NCBI RefSeq assembly: GCF_014648435.1
Contig: NZ_BMRC01000001.1
Location: forward strand, 320,481-384,480
Reading direction: 5' to 3'
Source: Nonomuraea spiralis
Lineage (GTDB): Bacteria > Actinomycetota > Actinomycetes > Streptosporangiales > Streptosporangiaceae
Length of the DNA: 64,000 nucleotides
In this document: positions 25,774 to 34,229 of the stretch, in pieces
Layout: the number at the start of each line of letters is the position of its first letter
Numbering within the stretch: the stretch's first letter is position 1
Translations under genes and position numbers: made by a program
The notes under the pieces: generated by a model
What the model saw: the letters and a program-made list of their open reading frames with translations, nothing else
Told to the model about the DNA's origin: nothing
Database searches by the model: none

Positions 25774-28176
25774 TCAGAGCCAGGGGCTGTCGTAGTCGGG
25801 GGCGGTCCGCTGCCAGGGGTCCTCCCGCTCCACCGGGTCGTCGCCGGGTCCGGGGGGCGGCGCGGCGACGGTGTGCGTGGCGGTGGGCATGGAGGTGGGC
25901 ATGGAGGTGGGCGCCGCGGTGGACGCTGCGGTGGGCGTCCGGCGGGGCCGGGCCGGGCCGCGCCGCCTGGCCGTGTCCCGGAAGACCAGCCGGTGACCGC
26001 TCGGCAGAGGCCCGCTCTCCACGCCGAACCCGAGCGCCTGGCGGTCGCCGTCCGGCGTCTCGACCGTGACGCCCGCGCCGGCCCGGTACGCGGTGAACAC
26101 CTGGTCGCTGCCGTCGGGCCTGGGCGGTACGAGCCGCGGGGCGTAGGAGTCGCCGTCCCGTACGGCGAACCGGAAGCGCGGCGACCAGCTGCTGGGCGCC
26201 TTCAGCTCGGCGCCGGTGCGCTCGCCGTCGAGGGTCAGCGCGACCGACAGGCCGCGTACGTTCGCCCGGCGGCGGCGGGCGGCGCGGACCAGCAACAACG
26301 TCAGGGCCAGCAGCAGGAGCACGATCGCGGCCGCCGCGATGTACCGCCGGTAGGTCTCCCACCAGGTGGGCGGCCGTTCCACCGAGACGGTGAGCAGCCC
26401 GGCGGCGTACACCGCGCCCTGATCGCCGTCGTCGGCCAGCCGCACCTCCATGGACGTGCCGCCGAGCGCGGCGTCCTTGCCGAAACGGACGGTGAAGTCG
26501 GTGGCGGAGTCGCCGGGCGGCACCGTGAACGGGCCGGCGGGTTCGAGGGCCGGAGGAACGCCCGCGACACCCTGGAACGACAGCCGGACCCGCTTGGGCG
26601 CGGCGGAGTCGTTGCGCACCCGCACCAGGCCGCGCACGGCCTCCCCCTGGCGTACGGTGCCGTCGCCGCCGAACTCGATCTGGCCCTGGACGGTGGCCGC
26701 CGCCGCGCCCACCGTGACGGTGGTCGGCACCCGTTCCGCCCGGATGCCGGTGCCCGAGACGACACCCGTCAGCGTGACGTCGCCGGGTGCCTGCGGCGCG
26801 GTGAGGACACCCGCGTAGCGGCCGTCGTGCTCCTTGTCGTCCGGCGCGCGGCCGTCGTCCCTGACCTGGACGGTCTGCGGCCGCGCCAGGCCGCCGCCGG
26901 TCGCGGTGACCGAGAACGTCAGGCCGCGCAGCGCCTCCTCGTCGGTGATCGCGCCCCTGCGGGTGACCAGGGAGAGCCGGATCCTGACCTCCTGCCCGGC
27001 GCGGGCGGACGGCGGTTCCGGCACGATCGCCGCCTGCACCGCGCCCTGCCACAACGCGGTCGCGCTGACCAGCCGCCGGCTGAGCCGCTGGGGCGCCTTC
27101 AGCCGGACCGTCCAGGTGCCGTTGAGCGGGTTGACGATGCGCAGGGCCTCGGTCGCGGTGTTCGCGCCGCTGTGGGCGAAGGTGGAGTCGCCGAGCGTGC
27201 CGGTCGTCACCGTACGGCCCTCGGGGTCGACGAACTCGGCCAGCACCCGGGGGTCGCTCTTGCTGACCGTGATGGTGCCGTCGGTGGCGATCAGCGGGAT
27301 GTCCACCTTCAGCTCGCGGGTCTGGCCGTCCTCGACGGTGGTGGAGTCGGTCGGGGTCAGGCCGGTGCAGGTCGCCGCCGCGTACGCCTCGAACAGCGAG
27401 CGCGTGACGTCCCGGTCGTCGCGGACGATGCGCGCCCTGGGCCGGGACTCGGCCCGGTCGTCGCACCCGGCGCGCGACCCGCCGGCGGCGAACCTGTCCA
27501 GGTTCTCCTGCGTGACCCCCGAGCCGAACCCCAGCGGCCAGACCTGCACGCCCTCCCGCTGCGTCTGCCCGATCACCTGGCCGAGCTGCTGCGCGGCGCC
27601 GTTGTTGCGGCGCTGCCGCACCTGCGGGTCGGTGTCGGAGCCGCTGCCGTACGCGGGGCTGCGCGGCACGTCGAGCCGGCCGTCGGTGAGCAGGAAGACC
27701 ACCTTCAGCGCGCCGGCCGGCGAGCCCTCGCGCAGCGTCGCCAGCGCCTGCGTCAGCGCCGCCACGTGGTCGGTGTCGTTCCCCTCCTCGTCGGTCCGGC
27801 GGTGCAGGCCCTTCACGCATTCCGACAGGTACTGCAGGCTGACGCCGTCGCCCGTGACGGTGGGGCGGCAGACCTGGCTCACCGCGTTCTGGCCGGGCCG
27901 GCCGTTGTTGCTGCCGAAGCCGATCACGGTGACCCGGCTCTGCGGGTTCAGCACGCTCTGGGCGATCGTGGAGGTGGCCTCGATCTCCCGCGACACGGCG
28001 CCGGCGGACAGGCTCCCCGACTCGTCGACCGCGACCACCATGTCCAGGGGCAACGTCTCCGGCGCGGGGGGCGCCGCGCGGGCGGTGAGGGCGTTCAGCG
28101 GTGCCGGGAGCGCGAGCACCAGTGCCCCCGCCACGATGAGAGCGCGCGTCGCCCGGCAGCGCAAAGCTGAAGTCAT
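25774..28176 (-). CDS. Membrane-anchored extracellular vWA protein
   Basis: An 800-residue protein, first gene of the operon. A signal peptide (ATRALIVAGALVLALPAPL) is followed by a vWA domain with MIDAS residues MVVAVDESGSLS and VVFLLTDGRLD (about 45-250), several beta-sandwich-like segments, one transmembrane helix (about 611-632, ending LLLVRAARRRR) and a cytoplasmic part of about 170 residues with a His/Pro/Thr-rich low-complexity stretch. It would sense something outside the cell and signal to the tubulin-like and GTPase partners inside. The ATG start has AAGGA 8 bases upstream. Confidence 0.78.
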   Translation of the reverse strand: MTSALRCRATRALIVAGALVLALPAPLNALTARAAPPAPETLPLDMVVAVDESGSLSAGAVSREIEATSTIAQSVLNPQSRVTVIGFGSNNGRPGQNAVSQVCRPTVTGDGVSLQYLSECVKGLHRRTDEEGNDTDHVAALTQALATLREGSPAGALKVVFLLTDGRLDVPRSPAYGSGSDTDPQVRQRRNNGAAQQLGQVIGQTQREGVQVWPLGFGSGVTQENLDRFAAGGSRAGCDDRAESRPRARIVRDDRDVTRSLFEAYAAATCTGLTPTDSTTVEDGQTRELKVDIPLIATDGTITVSKSDPRVLAEFVDPEGRTVTTGTLGDSTFAHSGANTATEALRIVNPLNGTWTVRLKAPQRLSRRLVSATALWQGAVQAAIVPEPPSARAGQEVRIRLSLVTRRGAITDEEALRGLTFSVTATGGGLARPQTVQVRDDGRAPDDKEHDGRYAGVLTAPQAPGDVTLTGVVSGTGIRAERVPTTVTVGAAAATVQGQIEFGGDGTVRQGEAVRGLVRVRNDSAAPKRVRLSFQGVAGVPPALEPAGPFTVPPGDSATDFTVRFGKDAALGGTSMEVRLADDGDQGAVYAAGLLTVSVERPPTWWETYRRYIAAAAIVLLLLALTLLLVRAARRRRANVRGLSVALTLDGERTGAELKAPSSWSPRFRFAVRDGDSYAPRLVPPRPDGSDQVFTAYRAGAGVTVETPDGDRQALGFGVESGPLPSGHRLVFRDTARRRGPARPRRTPTAASTAAPTSMPTSMPTATHTVAAPPPGPGDDPVEREDPWQRTAPDYDSPWL

Positions 28177-28297
28177 ATCCCGAGTCCTTCGATGAAAGGC
28201 GTTACGAGGGCGCGAATTCGCCTCGCCCCGTTCGAGACGCGCCGCTCTTCATTTCTTAGGGTCCATGCTGACCGAATTAGATCGCATTTAGGGGGAA

Positions 28298-28325
28298 TTG
28301 TTACTTCACTGTGATCCAAGTCGAA
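28298..28325 (-). promoter_or_regulatory. Candidate promoter of the 22-kb operon
   Basis: On the minus strand TTCGAC (28325-28320) and TAACAA (28303-28298) are 16 bases apart, in a clearly AT-richer patch about 120 bases upstream of the vWA gene. Both boxes are imperfect and no regulator site can be named. Confidence 0.3.
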
Positions 28326-28734
28326 TTCATCGAATGGGTGTTACCTTTTTGCGGACATTGTCCGAAATGTCGGTAATGTGAATCCGGCTCGGGGGTGCGG
28401 GTCGCGCCTGGAATGCTGACGCATGTCGTGACCTGCCAACCCGCAGTGATGCGGGTAAGCGGCGTATGAGGCGAACCGGACAGATTCGGCCGTGATCGGA
28501 TGTGTTGCCGGTGGTGCCTGAGTGACGGTTGGGGCATGCGATGCGTAAAATCCGAATTCAGCAAGCCGTGTTTCCGTATGCTGCTGCCGACATAAATCGA
28601 AATATGCGGAGATTTGCGGAGTTATCTGACTTGCTGGCCTCTGCCCTTTTTGTGGAGTTCGCTACCGCAGGGCGATTTCACCGGAATTCGCCACATATGA
28701 GGCTTCGCAACCGCCCGACGCAAGCACGCTCGCC

Positions 28735-28806
28735 ACGGGCACGGGCACGGGCACGGGCACGGGCGGGGGCGGGGGTGCGGGCGGGGGTGCGGGCGGGGGT
28801 GCGGGC
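28735..28806. repeat. G-rich tandem repeats
   Basis: Five perfect copies of ACGGGC (28735-28764) are followed by GGGGGC and three perfect copies of the 12-mer GGGGGTGCGGGC (28771-28806). The plus strand carries many runs of three to five G and could form G-quadruplexes. It lies in a non-coding gap. Confidence 0.9.
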
Positions 28807-28863
28807 GCGGGTGGACTCGGGTCAGCGGCTCTTGGCTGTCCAGCCGGCTCTGATCGTCCGCCT

Positions 28864-28897
28864 CGGCCCCGGCGGGCCGGCCGGCCCGCCGGGGCCG
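28864..28897. terminator. Perfect 34-base palindrome, probable strong terminator
   Basis: The sequence from 28864 to 28897 is its own reverse complement; each half is 17 bases (first half starts CGGCCCCGGCGGG). It is about 205 bases beyond the stop of the minus-strand YjbR gene and about 690 bases upstream of the operon, so it probably blocks read-through into the operon. No U tract. Confidence 0.5.
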
Positions 28898-29101
28898 CCT
28901 CCGCGTGATCCGCCGGGCGGCACCTCGGCCACAGCGCTCAGGTGGTACAGGTGCGGCACCCGTCCGCCGCCACGCGCGCACGCCGACGAGGCCATCGCAC
29001 GCACGCGGAAGTCAGCCCACGGCGTTCAGGGAGGAGGGGAATGCGGGCCGAGGGCTTCAGCGGGTCTGGGGGGAGTATGTCGCGCAGCCGGTAGAGGGGC
29101 C

Positions 29102-29452
29102 TCAGGGGCCGGTCAGGAGTTGCTGTTCCAGGCGTACCTTCTTCGGCACGCACATCCGCCACGCCTCCAGCACCAGCTCCCGCATCTCCGCCACGTCGAG
29201 GGCGTCCATGCGGGCGACCACCCAGTGGAAGCGCAGGTCGGACTCCCCGGGCATGAGGAACTTGTCCGGCTCGGCCGCCACCAGGGCCTCGCGTTCCTCC
29301 TTCGGGAACCCGAAGCCCATCTGCGTCTCGTCGCGCGAGAACGCCACGTAGACGATCTTCCCCACGCGGAACTTGACCCGGTCCCGGATCAGGTGCTCGG
29401 ACGAGCGTGGAAGGGTGCGCGCGAAGCGCCGTACGTCCTCGACTGTGACCAC
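29102..29452 (-). CDS. YjbR/MmcQ-family protein
   Basis: A 116-residue protein of the MmcQ/YjbR family, a small CyaY-like fold with DNA-binding-type surface. The diagnostic features are the N-terminal VEDVRRFARTLP, then KFRVGKIVYVAF and the FHWVVARMDAL / ELVLEAWRMCVPKK C-terminal part. Cellular role unknown. A GTG start at 29452 is used. It lies 9 bases after the CBS-domain gene and is probably cotranscribed with it. Confidence 0.85.
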   Translation of the reverse strand: MVTVEDVRRFARTLPRSSEHLIRDRVKFRVGKIVYVAFSRDETQMGFGFPKEEREALVAAEPDKFLMPGESDLRFHWVVARMDALDVAEMRELVLEAWRMCVPKKVRLEQQLLTGP

Positions 29453-29461
29453 ACGGCCACG

Positions 29462-29878
29462 TTAGCGGTTGCCCTCCGCGGCCGAAATGTCGGCGAGCGC
29501 CGAGTTCGGGTCCCGCTCCAGCGCCAGGTCGCCGAGGCTCACGATCCCGACGGGACGGCCGTCCTCGACGACCGGGAGGCGGCGTACGGCGTGCGAGCGC
29601 ATGATCTGCACGGCCTGGTCGATGCTCGTGTCCGGCCCGACGGCCTCGACGGACGGGCTGCACGCCTCGCTCACCGGCGTGTCCGGTCCCCGCTCGTCGG
29701 CCACCACGCGGATCGTGATGTCGCGGTCGGTGACGATGCCCTTCATGCGCCCGTTGTCGTTGACGATCACCGCGCCGGCGTCGTGGTCGCGCATGAGTGA
29801 CGCGGCGACCGACACCGGCTGGTCGCTCTCGACCGTCGCCGGGTGCGTGGTCATCACGTCTGCCACGGTCTGTGCCAT
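29462..29878 (-). CDS. CBS-domain pair protein
   Basis: A 138-residue stand-alone Bateman module with two CBS domains. Repeats: VADVMTTHPATVESD with GAVIVNDNGRMKGIVTDRDI, and CSPSVEAVGPDTSIDQAVQIM with RRLPVVEDGRPVGIVSLGDL. Such proteins bind adenine nucleotides and are often stress-related in actinomycetes. The ATG at 29878 is chosen because AGGAGG lies 5 bases upstream. The 130 bases upstream hold a 14-base palindrome (CGCATGGCCATGCG, 29958-29971) that may be an operator. Confidence 0.9.
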   Translation of the reverse strand: MAQTVADVMTTHPATVESDQPVSVAASLMRDHDAGAVIVNDNGRMKGIVTDRDITIRVVADERGPDTPVSEACSPSVEAVGPDTSIDQAVQIMRSHAVRRLPVVEDGRPVGIVSLGDLALERDPNSALADISAAEGNR

Positions 29879-30008
29879 GGGATCCTCCTGATTGCTCTGT
29901 CCGGGCGGCCTCCTACCCGGGCCCATGGGGCACTCACAGGGCTTTGCCGGATCCCGGCGCATGGCCATGCGTGTCCGGTACGTCCCTGGAGGAAACCTTT
30001 ACCGGGCT

Positions 30009-31412
30009 TCAGAGCGTCTTGGCCGCCAGGCGGATCTCCTCCAGCAGGAGCACGAGGTCGTCCTCGGTGGTGTCGGGGTGCAGGAAGCAGGCGCGCAGCG
30101 CGTCCCGGCCGCCGAGGCGGGTGCCGGTGATGAAGGTGTTGCCGCGCGCCTGCACCGCGCCCGGTACGGCCCGGTTGAGCGCGTCGAGCCCGCCGTCCCG
30201 CGGCGTGTGGCGGAAGGCCGTGATGGAGGTGGCGACCGGCGCGAGCAGTTCGAAGTCCGCGGCCCGCTCGACCATGGCGGCGAGCGTGCGGGCCAGGCCG
30301 GAGGTGTGCTCGACCAGGCGCGTGATGCCCTCCCTGCCCAGGTACGACATCGTGGCCCAGGTCTTCAGCGCCCGGAACGGGCGGGTCTGCTCGGGGCCGT
30401 ACTCGGAGAACCAGCCCAGGTCGTCGGCGTTGTCGTCGACCAGGTACGACGGCACCAGGCTGAAGGCGGCCCGCGCGGCGGCCGGGTCGCGCAGCAGCGC
30501 GCAGCCGCAGCCGACCGGGACGCCGAGCCACTTGTGCGGGTCGAGGGCCAGGGAGTCGGCCCGGTCCAGCCCGGCGTAGGCCGGCGCCGAGCGCGCGTCG
30601 AGCACGCCGAGCGCGCCGTACGCGCCGTCCACGTGGAACCAGAGGCCGTGCTCGGCGGCCACATCGGCGATGGCGTCGAGCGGGTCGACCGCGCCGGAGT
30701 TGACCGTGCCCGCGCTGCCCGCCACGCAGAACGGCCGCAGGCCCGCCGCCAGGTCCTCGGCGATCATCGTACGCAGCGCGCCGACGTCCATCCGGTAGGA
30801 GGCGTCGACCGGCACCTTCCGGACGTTGCGCGCGCCGAGACCGAGGAGCTGGGCCGCCTTGTGCAGGCAGCTGTGGCCCTCCTCGGTGACGTAGAGGACC
30901 ATGGGCGGGCGGCCGTGCAGGCCCTCCTCGCGGGCGTCCCAGCCGTCGGCGAGCGCCGCCTGCTGCCGGGCCGTGGCCAGGCAGACGATGGTGGCCATGG
31001 ACGCGCCGCTGGTCAGCAGGCCGCCGCCGGGCGGGTGGGGGAAGCCGACCAGCTCGGCCAGCCAGCGCACCACCGTACGCTCCAGCAGCGGGCCCGCGTG
31101 GTCGCCGCCGGCGACGCTCGGGTTGAGCGCGGCGGCCAGCGGCTCGATCAGCACGCCCGCGGGGGAGGGCGGCGAGTTCACCCAGCCGAAGAAACGCGGG
31201 TGCCCGTTGCCCATCGGGTACGGCAGCACATGGGCGTGTACGTCGTCGAGCAGCGCGTCGAGGGGACGCCCTGCCTCGGGCAGCCGCAGCCCGCCCAGCC
31301 AGGCGCGCCCGGCCTCGGGCACCGGCTGCCAGACCGGCCCGGCGGGCACACCCTCCAGATGGCCGGCCACGATCTCGGCCGCCCTGACGCCGGCCCGGCG
31401 CAGCTCATCCAT
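30009..31412 (-). CDS. PLP-dependent aromatic-L-amino-acid/glutamate decarboxylase family protein
   Basis: A 467-residue group II decarboxylase. SLALDPHKWLGVPVGCG contains the PLP Schiff-base Lys, LWFHVDGAYGA the Asp/Ala that stack on the PLP ring, and YVTEEGHSCLHKAA the conserved His. It would decarboxylate an aromatic or related amino acid; the substrate cannot be read from the sequence. The ATG overlaps the Xre-cupin regulator stop by 8 bases (GGAGG about 10 bases upstream), so the two form an operon. Confidence 0.9.
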   Translation of the reverse strand: MDELRRAGVRAAEIVAGHLEGVPAGPVWQPVPEAGRAWLGGLRLPEAGRPLDALLDDVHAHVLPYPMGNGHPRFFGWVNSPPSPAGVLIEPLAAALNPSVAGGDHAGPLLERTVVRWLAELVGFPHPPGGGLLTSGASMATIVCLATARQQAALADGWDAREEGLHGRPPMVLYVTEEGHSCLHKAAQLLGLGARNVRKVPVDASYRMDVGALRTMIAEDLAAGLRPFCVAGSAGTVNSGAVDPLDAIADVAAEHGLWFHVDGAYGALGVLDARSAPAYAGLDRADSLALDPHKWLGVPVGCGCALLRDPAAARAAFSLVPSYLVDDNADDLGWFSEYGPEQTRPFRALKTWATMSYLGREGITRLVEHTSGLARTLAAMVERAADFELLAPVATSITAFRHTPRDGGLDALNRAVPGAVQARGNTFITGTRLGGRDALRACFLHPDTTEDDLVLLLEEIRLAAKTL

Positions 31413-32025
31413 GTGGCGATTCCCTCCAAGTCTCGTGGTGGCCGCCGCCACCCAGCTCCATGGCCAGGTAGAAGACGCAGTCGGCGGCGCCGTCGTTGGC
31501 GAAGGCGTGGCGGTGGTCGCCGGGGTAGCTCGCCGAGTCGCCGGCCGCCAGCTCGTACGGGCGGTCGTCGATCGTCAGGCGCAGCGTGCCGCGCTCCACG
31601 GCCAGGTACTCGCGCGAGCCCCGGGCGTGCGGCGCGAACTCGCCCGCGTCCACGCCGGGGCCGATCGTCGTGCGCATGAACTCGAACTCGACATCGGCCA
31701 GCACCGGCGACAACACCCGCCGCTCCCAGCCCGACGGGTCGCGCAGCACCCGCTGGCGGTCGTGGCGCAGCACCCGCACCGCCTCGCCCGCCGGCTCGTC
31801 GAGGAGCCGGGAGATCGACGTGCCGAGGGCCGTGGCCAGCCGGTCGAGCACCAGCACGGTCGGCGACTTGGCGCCGCGCTCGACGTCGGAGACCATGCTC
31901 CTGCTGATGCCGCTCAGCTCGGCCAGGCGCTCGACCGAGAGCCCGCGCCCGCGCCGCTCGGCCCGGATGCGCCCGCCCAGCTCGGCCAGGGACAGGCCGC
32001 TGGACAGTACGCCTTCACCTTGCAT
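31405..32025 (-). CDS. Xre-family regulator with cupin sensor domain
   Basis: A 206-residue protein: a helix-turn-helix (LSVERLAELSGISRSMVSDVERG, about 30-52) and a C-terminal cupin (GSREYLAVERGTLRLTIDD, YELAAGDSASYPGDHRH, about 135-195). It probably binds a small amine or amino acid and controls the downstream decarboxylase. A TATAGT box ends 6 bases before the ATG, so the mRNA should be leaderless. Two copies of a 15-base motif in its promoter suggest self-regulation. Confidence 0.9.
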   Translation of the reverse strand: MQGEGVLSSGLSLAELGGRIRAERRGRGLSVERLAELSGISRSMVSDVERGAKSPTVLVLDRLATALGTSISRLLDEPAGEAVRVLRHDRQRVLRDPSGWERRVLSPVLADVEFEFMRTTIGPGVDAGEFAPHARGSREYLAVERGTLRLTIDDRPYELAAGDSASYPGDHRHAFANDGAADCVFYLAMELGGGGHHETWRESPHG

Positions 32026-32026
32026 T

Positions 32027-32061
32027 TATCCACTATAGCGGAGAAATGTCCTCTTTAGCGG
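32027..32061 (-). promoter_or_regulatory. Leaderless promoter and candidate operator of the Xre-cupin gene
   Basis: On the minus strand CCGCTAAAGAGGACA (32061-32047) and CCGCTATAGTGGATA (32041-32027) are direct repeats 20 bases apart, two helical turns. The second contains the -10 box TATAGT (32037-32032), 6 bases before the ATG. Binding of the regulator here would block its own promoter. The site lies inside the 3' end of the deformylase gene. Confidence 0.5.
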
Positions 32062-32578
32062 CCTTGGTCTGCTCGTAGGCGGCCAGCACCTGCTTGCGGC
32101 GTTTGGTGGGCAGCCGGTCGATGTACAGGTAGCCGTCGAGGTGGTCGGTCTCGTGTTGCAGGCAGCGCGCCAGCAGGCCGGTGCCCGAGACGGTGACGGG
32201 CCCGCCCGCCGCGTCGAAGCCGTGGACGGTCGCGTGGTCGGGACGGGGGAGCGGGGCGAACTGGCCGGGGACCGACAGGCAACCCTCCTCGTCGGGATCG
32301 AGGCGGCGCTCGCCGAGACCGGGCAGCTCCAGGGAGGGGTTGACGACGACGCCCTTGTGGTTGACGCCCTCGGCGTCGGGGCAGTCGTAGACGAACACGC
32401 GCAGCGGCACGCCGATCTGGTTGGCGGCCAGGCCCACGCCGTCGGCCGCGTACATGCTCGCGAACATGTCGTCGACCAGCGCCGCGAGCTCGCCGTCGAA
32501 CCGGGTGACCGGCTCGCACGGATGATGCAGCACCGGGTCGCCCACGTGCACGATCGGCCGGACCTCTCCCACGACCAC
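32033..32578 (-). CDS. def: Peptide deformylase
   Basis: A 181-residue deformylase that removes the formyl group from new protein N-termini. All three motifs are present: [18 protein letters not shown] (metal Cys) and QHETDHLDG (two metal His and catalytic Glu). The GTG at 32578 is chosen because GAGGAAGG lies just upstream and family members start there; the frame stays open about 26 codons further upstream to a TTG. It is divergent from the methyltransferase gene. Confidence 0.95.
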   Translation of the reverse strand: MVVGEVRPIVHVGDPVLHHPCEPVTRFDGELAALVDDMFASMYAADGVGLAANQIGVPLRVFVYDCPDAEGVNHKGVVVNPSLELPGLGERRLDPDEEGCLSVPGQFAPLPRPDHATVHGFDAAGGPVTVSGTGLLARCLQHETDHLDGYLYIDRLPTKRRKQVLAAYEQTKAAKEDISPL

Positions 32579-32725
32579 GCCTTCCTCTTTGCCGGAACGT
32601 TGCCGTGACCAGTCTAGGAGCGGGTCACGCACGGTCGAACCAGTCTCATATGACAAGACACATCCTCTTGAATGGTGAGACCGCCGCTAGGGTACGAGTA
32701 CACATCGTCGTGAAGGAGTCTTGCG

Positions 32726-33520
32726 ATGGACGCCGTCTACACCCATGGTCATCACGAGTCCGTGCTGCGCTCGCACCGGTGGCGTACCGCGGAGAACTCG
32801 GCCGCGTACCTGCTGCCGCACCTCCTGCCGCACATGAAGGTCCTCGACGTGGGCAGCGGGCCGGGCACGATCACCGCGGACCTGGCCGCGCGGGTCGGCC
32901 ACCTGACGGCGTCGGAGGTCACCGAGGAGGCCCTGGAACTGGCCAGGACCGAGGTCGCCGCGCGGGGGCTGCGCAACGTCGACTTCGCCGTCGCCGACGT
33001 GCACGCCCTCGACTTCCCCGACGACTCCTTCTGCGTGGTGCACGCCCACCAGGTGCTCCAGCACGTGGGCGACCCGGTACGCGCGCTGCGCGAGATGCGC
33101 CGGGTGACCAAACCGACGGGCTACGTCGCGGTCAGGGACAGCGACTACTCCGCCTTCACCTGGTACCCGCACCTGCCCGCGCTGGACGAGTGGATGGCCC
33201 TCTACCAGCGGCTCGCCCGCGCGAACGGCGGCGAGCCGGACGCCGGCCGCCGCCTGCTGTCCTGGGCCCGCGCCGCCGGCTTCGAGGACGTCACCGCCAC
33301 CTCCTCCACCTGGTGCTTCGCCACCCCCGAAGACCGCGCCTGGTGGGGCGGCATGTGGGCCGAACGGGTCCAGGAGTCGGCCCTGGCCCGGCAGGCGCTC
33401 GCCACGGGCGCGGCCACCGAACGGGACCTGCGGCGCATGGCCGACGGCTGGCTGGAGTGGGCCGCCCACGGCGACGGCTGGCTGTCGGTCCTGCACGGCG
33501 AGATCATCTGCCGCGCCTGA
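32726..33520 (+). CDS. Class I SAM-dependent methyltransferase
   Basis: A 264-residue methyltransferase. Motif I is VLDVGSGPGTITADLA, motif II/III ASEVTEEALELAR and VDFAVADVHALDF, and motif IV VVHAHQVLQHVGDP. It is of the UbiE/COQ5-like type; the substrate is unknown. The ATG has AAGGAG 9 bases upstream. TTGAAT (32668-32673) may be its -35 box. A perfect hairpin follows the stop codon at once. Confidence 0.92.
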   Translation: MDAVYTHGHHESVLRSHRWRTAENSAAYLLPHLLPHMKVLDVGSGPGTITADLAARVGHLTASEVTEEALELARTEVAARGLRNVDFAVADVHALDFPDDSFCVVHAHQVLQHVGDPVRALREMRRVTKPTGYVAVRDSDYSAFTWYPHLPALDEWMALYQRLARANGGEPDAGRRLLSWARAAGFEDVTATSSTWCFATPEDRAWWGGMWAERVQESALARQALATGAATERDLRRMADGWLEWAAHGDGWLSVLHGEIICRA

Positions 33521-33545
33521 CGCCGGGGCCCGCCGGGCCCCGGCG
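33521..33545. terminator. Hairpin terminator
   Basis: CGCCGGGGCCC (33521-33531) and GGGCCCCGGCG (33535-33545) form a perfect 11-base-pair stem with a 3-base loop directly after the methyltransferase stop codon. Confidence 0.75.
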
Positions 33546-33559
33546 GCCGGGGGCGAAGA

Positions 33560-33591
33560 GGGCGAGCGGGCGAGCGGGCGAGCGGGCGAGC
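33560..33591. repeat. 8-base tandem repeat
   Basis: Four perfect copies of GGGCGAGC, flanked on each side by an imperfect GGGCGAAG copy. It lies between convergent genes, and eight-base units are prone to slippage. Confidence 0.9.
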
Positions 33592-33619
33592 GGGCGAAGA
33601 GGAGGAAGAGGGTGAAGGG

Positions 33620-34135
33620 TCAGAGACCCAGTGTGCGGGTGCGCTGCCACTGCGGGTCGCGGTAGAGCACCTGGTCGGTGCCCAGCAGCTCGTCGGGCGC
33701 CGACAACATGGCGATCTCGCCCGCGGCCTGGAGCTGCAGCAGCAGGTCGCGCACCCGCGGCCCCACCGGCAGCCGCCCGGCCGGCAACCCGAACCCCGCC
33801 CGTACCGTGTCGGCGATCTCCGACAGATGGAACGGCCCGTCGTACCCGGCCACGATCCCGCGTACGACGGTCATCGTGATCAGCTCCTCGGCCTCGGTGT
33901 GGGCGAGCTGCCAGGTGATCTGCTCCTTGCGTCCCCCGGTCGCCGCGCAGACCGTGCAGCCCCGCGTCAGCCCGGGGGCCACCTGCTCGACCGCCGAGCC
34001 GAGACAGGCCGAGCATCGGCCGTTCTCGGCGGCGTGCAGCTCGGCCGCCATCCGTCCGGCCAGTACGGCGCCGCAGTCGCAGCCGAAGCCGTCACCCAGG
34101 ATGCCGCTCTGCGGCGAGATCGTATGCTTCGTCAT
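33620..34135 (-). CDS. Small zinc-ribbon-like protein of unknown function
   Basis: A 171-residue protein with three Cys pairs (CDC near 19-21, CSAC near 41-44, CTVC near 60-63) that could bind one or two zinc ions, followed by a helical part (HTEAEELITMTVVRGIVAG, RVRDLLLQLQAAGEIAML) that may be a winged helix. No named family is recognised. TAGAGT lies 7 bases before the ATG, so leaderless expression is likely. Confidence 0.6.
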   Translation of the reverse strand: MTKHTISPQSGILGDGFGCDCGAVLAGRMAAELHAAENGRCSACLGSAVEQVAPGLTRGCTVCAATGGRKEQITWQLAHTEAEELITMTVVRGIVAGYDGPFHLSEIADTVRAGFGLPAGRLPVGPRVRDLLLQLQAAGEIAMLSAPDELLGTDQVLYRDPQWQRTRTLGL

Positions 34136-34229
34136 CGAGCCGACTCTACCGGCCGGGACCGGCGCCCCCGGCGAGCCGCCCGGACCGCGGGCCGCACGGG
34201 TCGCCGGGGCGGCGGGGCGGCCGGGCGTG

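Larger units (their letters stand above)
28177..29101. other. Non-coding gap upstream of the operon
   Basis: No convincing gene is seen in these 925 bases. The part from 28230 to 28700 is AT-richer than the rest of the window and has open frames on both strands without codon bias, ribosome sites or recognisable domains; it could be regulatory DNA or the remnant of a transferred segment. The remainder holds G-rich tandem repeats (28735-28806) and a perfect palindrome (28864-28897). The short palindrome CGGACATTGTCCG (28353-28365) is a possible operator. Confidence 0.5.

Noticed and set aside
28301..28564. 87-codon minus-strand frame in the gap
   Set aside because: Poor codon bias, His/Thr/Pro-rich without any recognisable fold; it covers the candidate promoter.
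28735..28806. The G-rich repeats as a CRISPR or attachment site
   Set aside because: Units are only 6 and 12 bases with no spacers, and no integrase or tRNA is adjacent.
28529..29800. Plus-strand frame of 423 codons through the gap
   Set aside because: It runs through tandem repeats and antisense to YjbR and CBS genes; no domain and no ribosome site.
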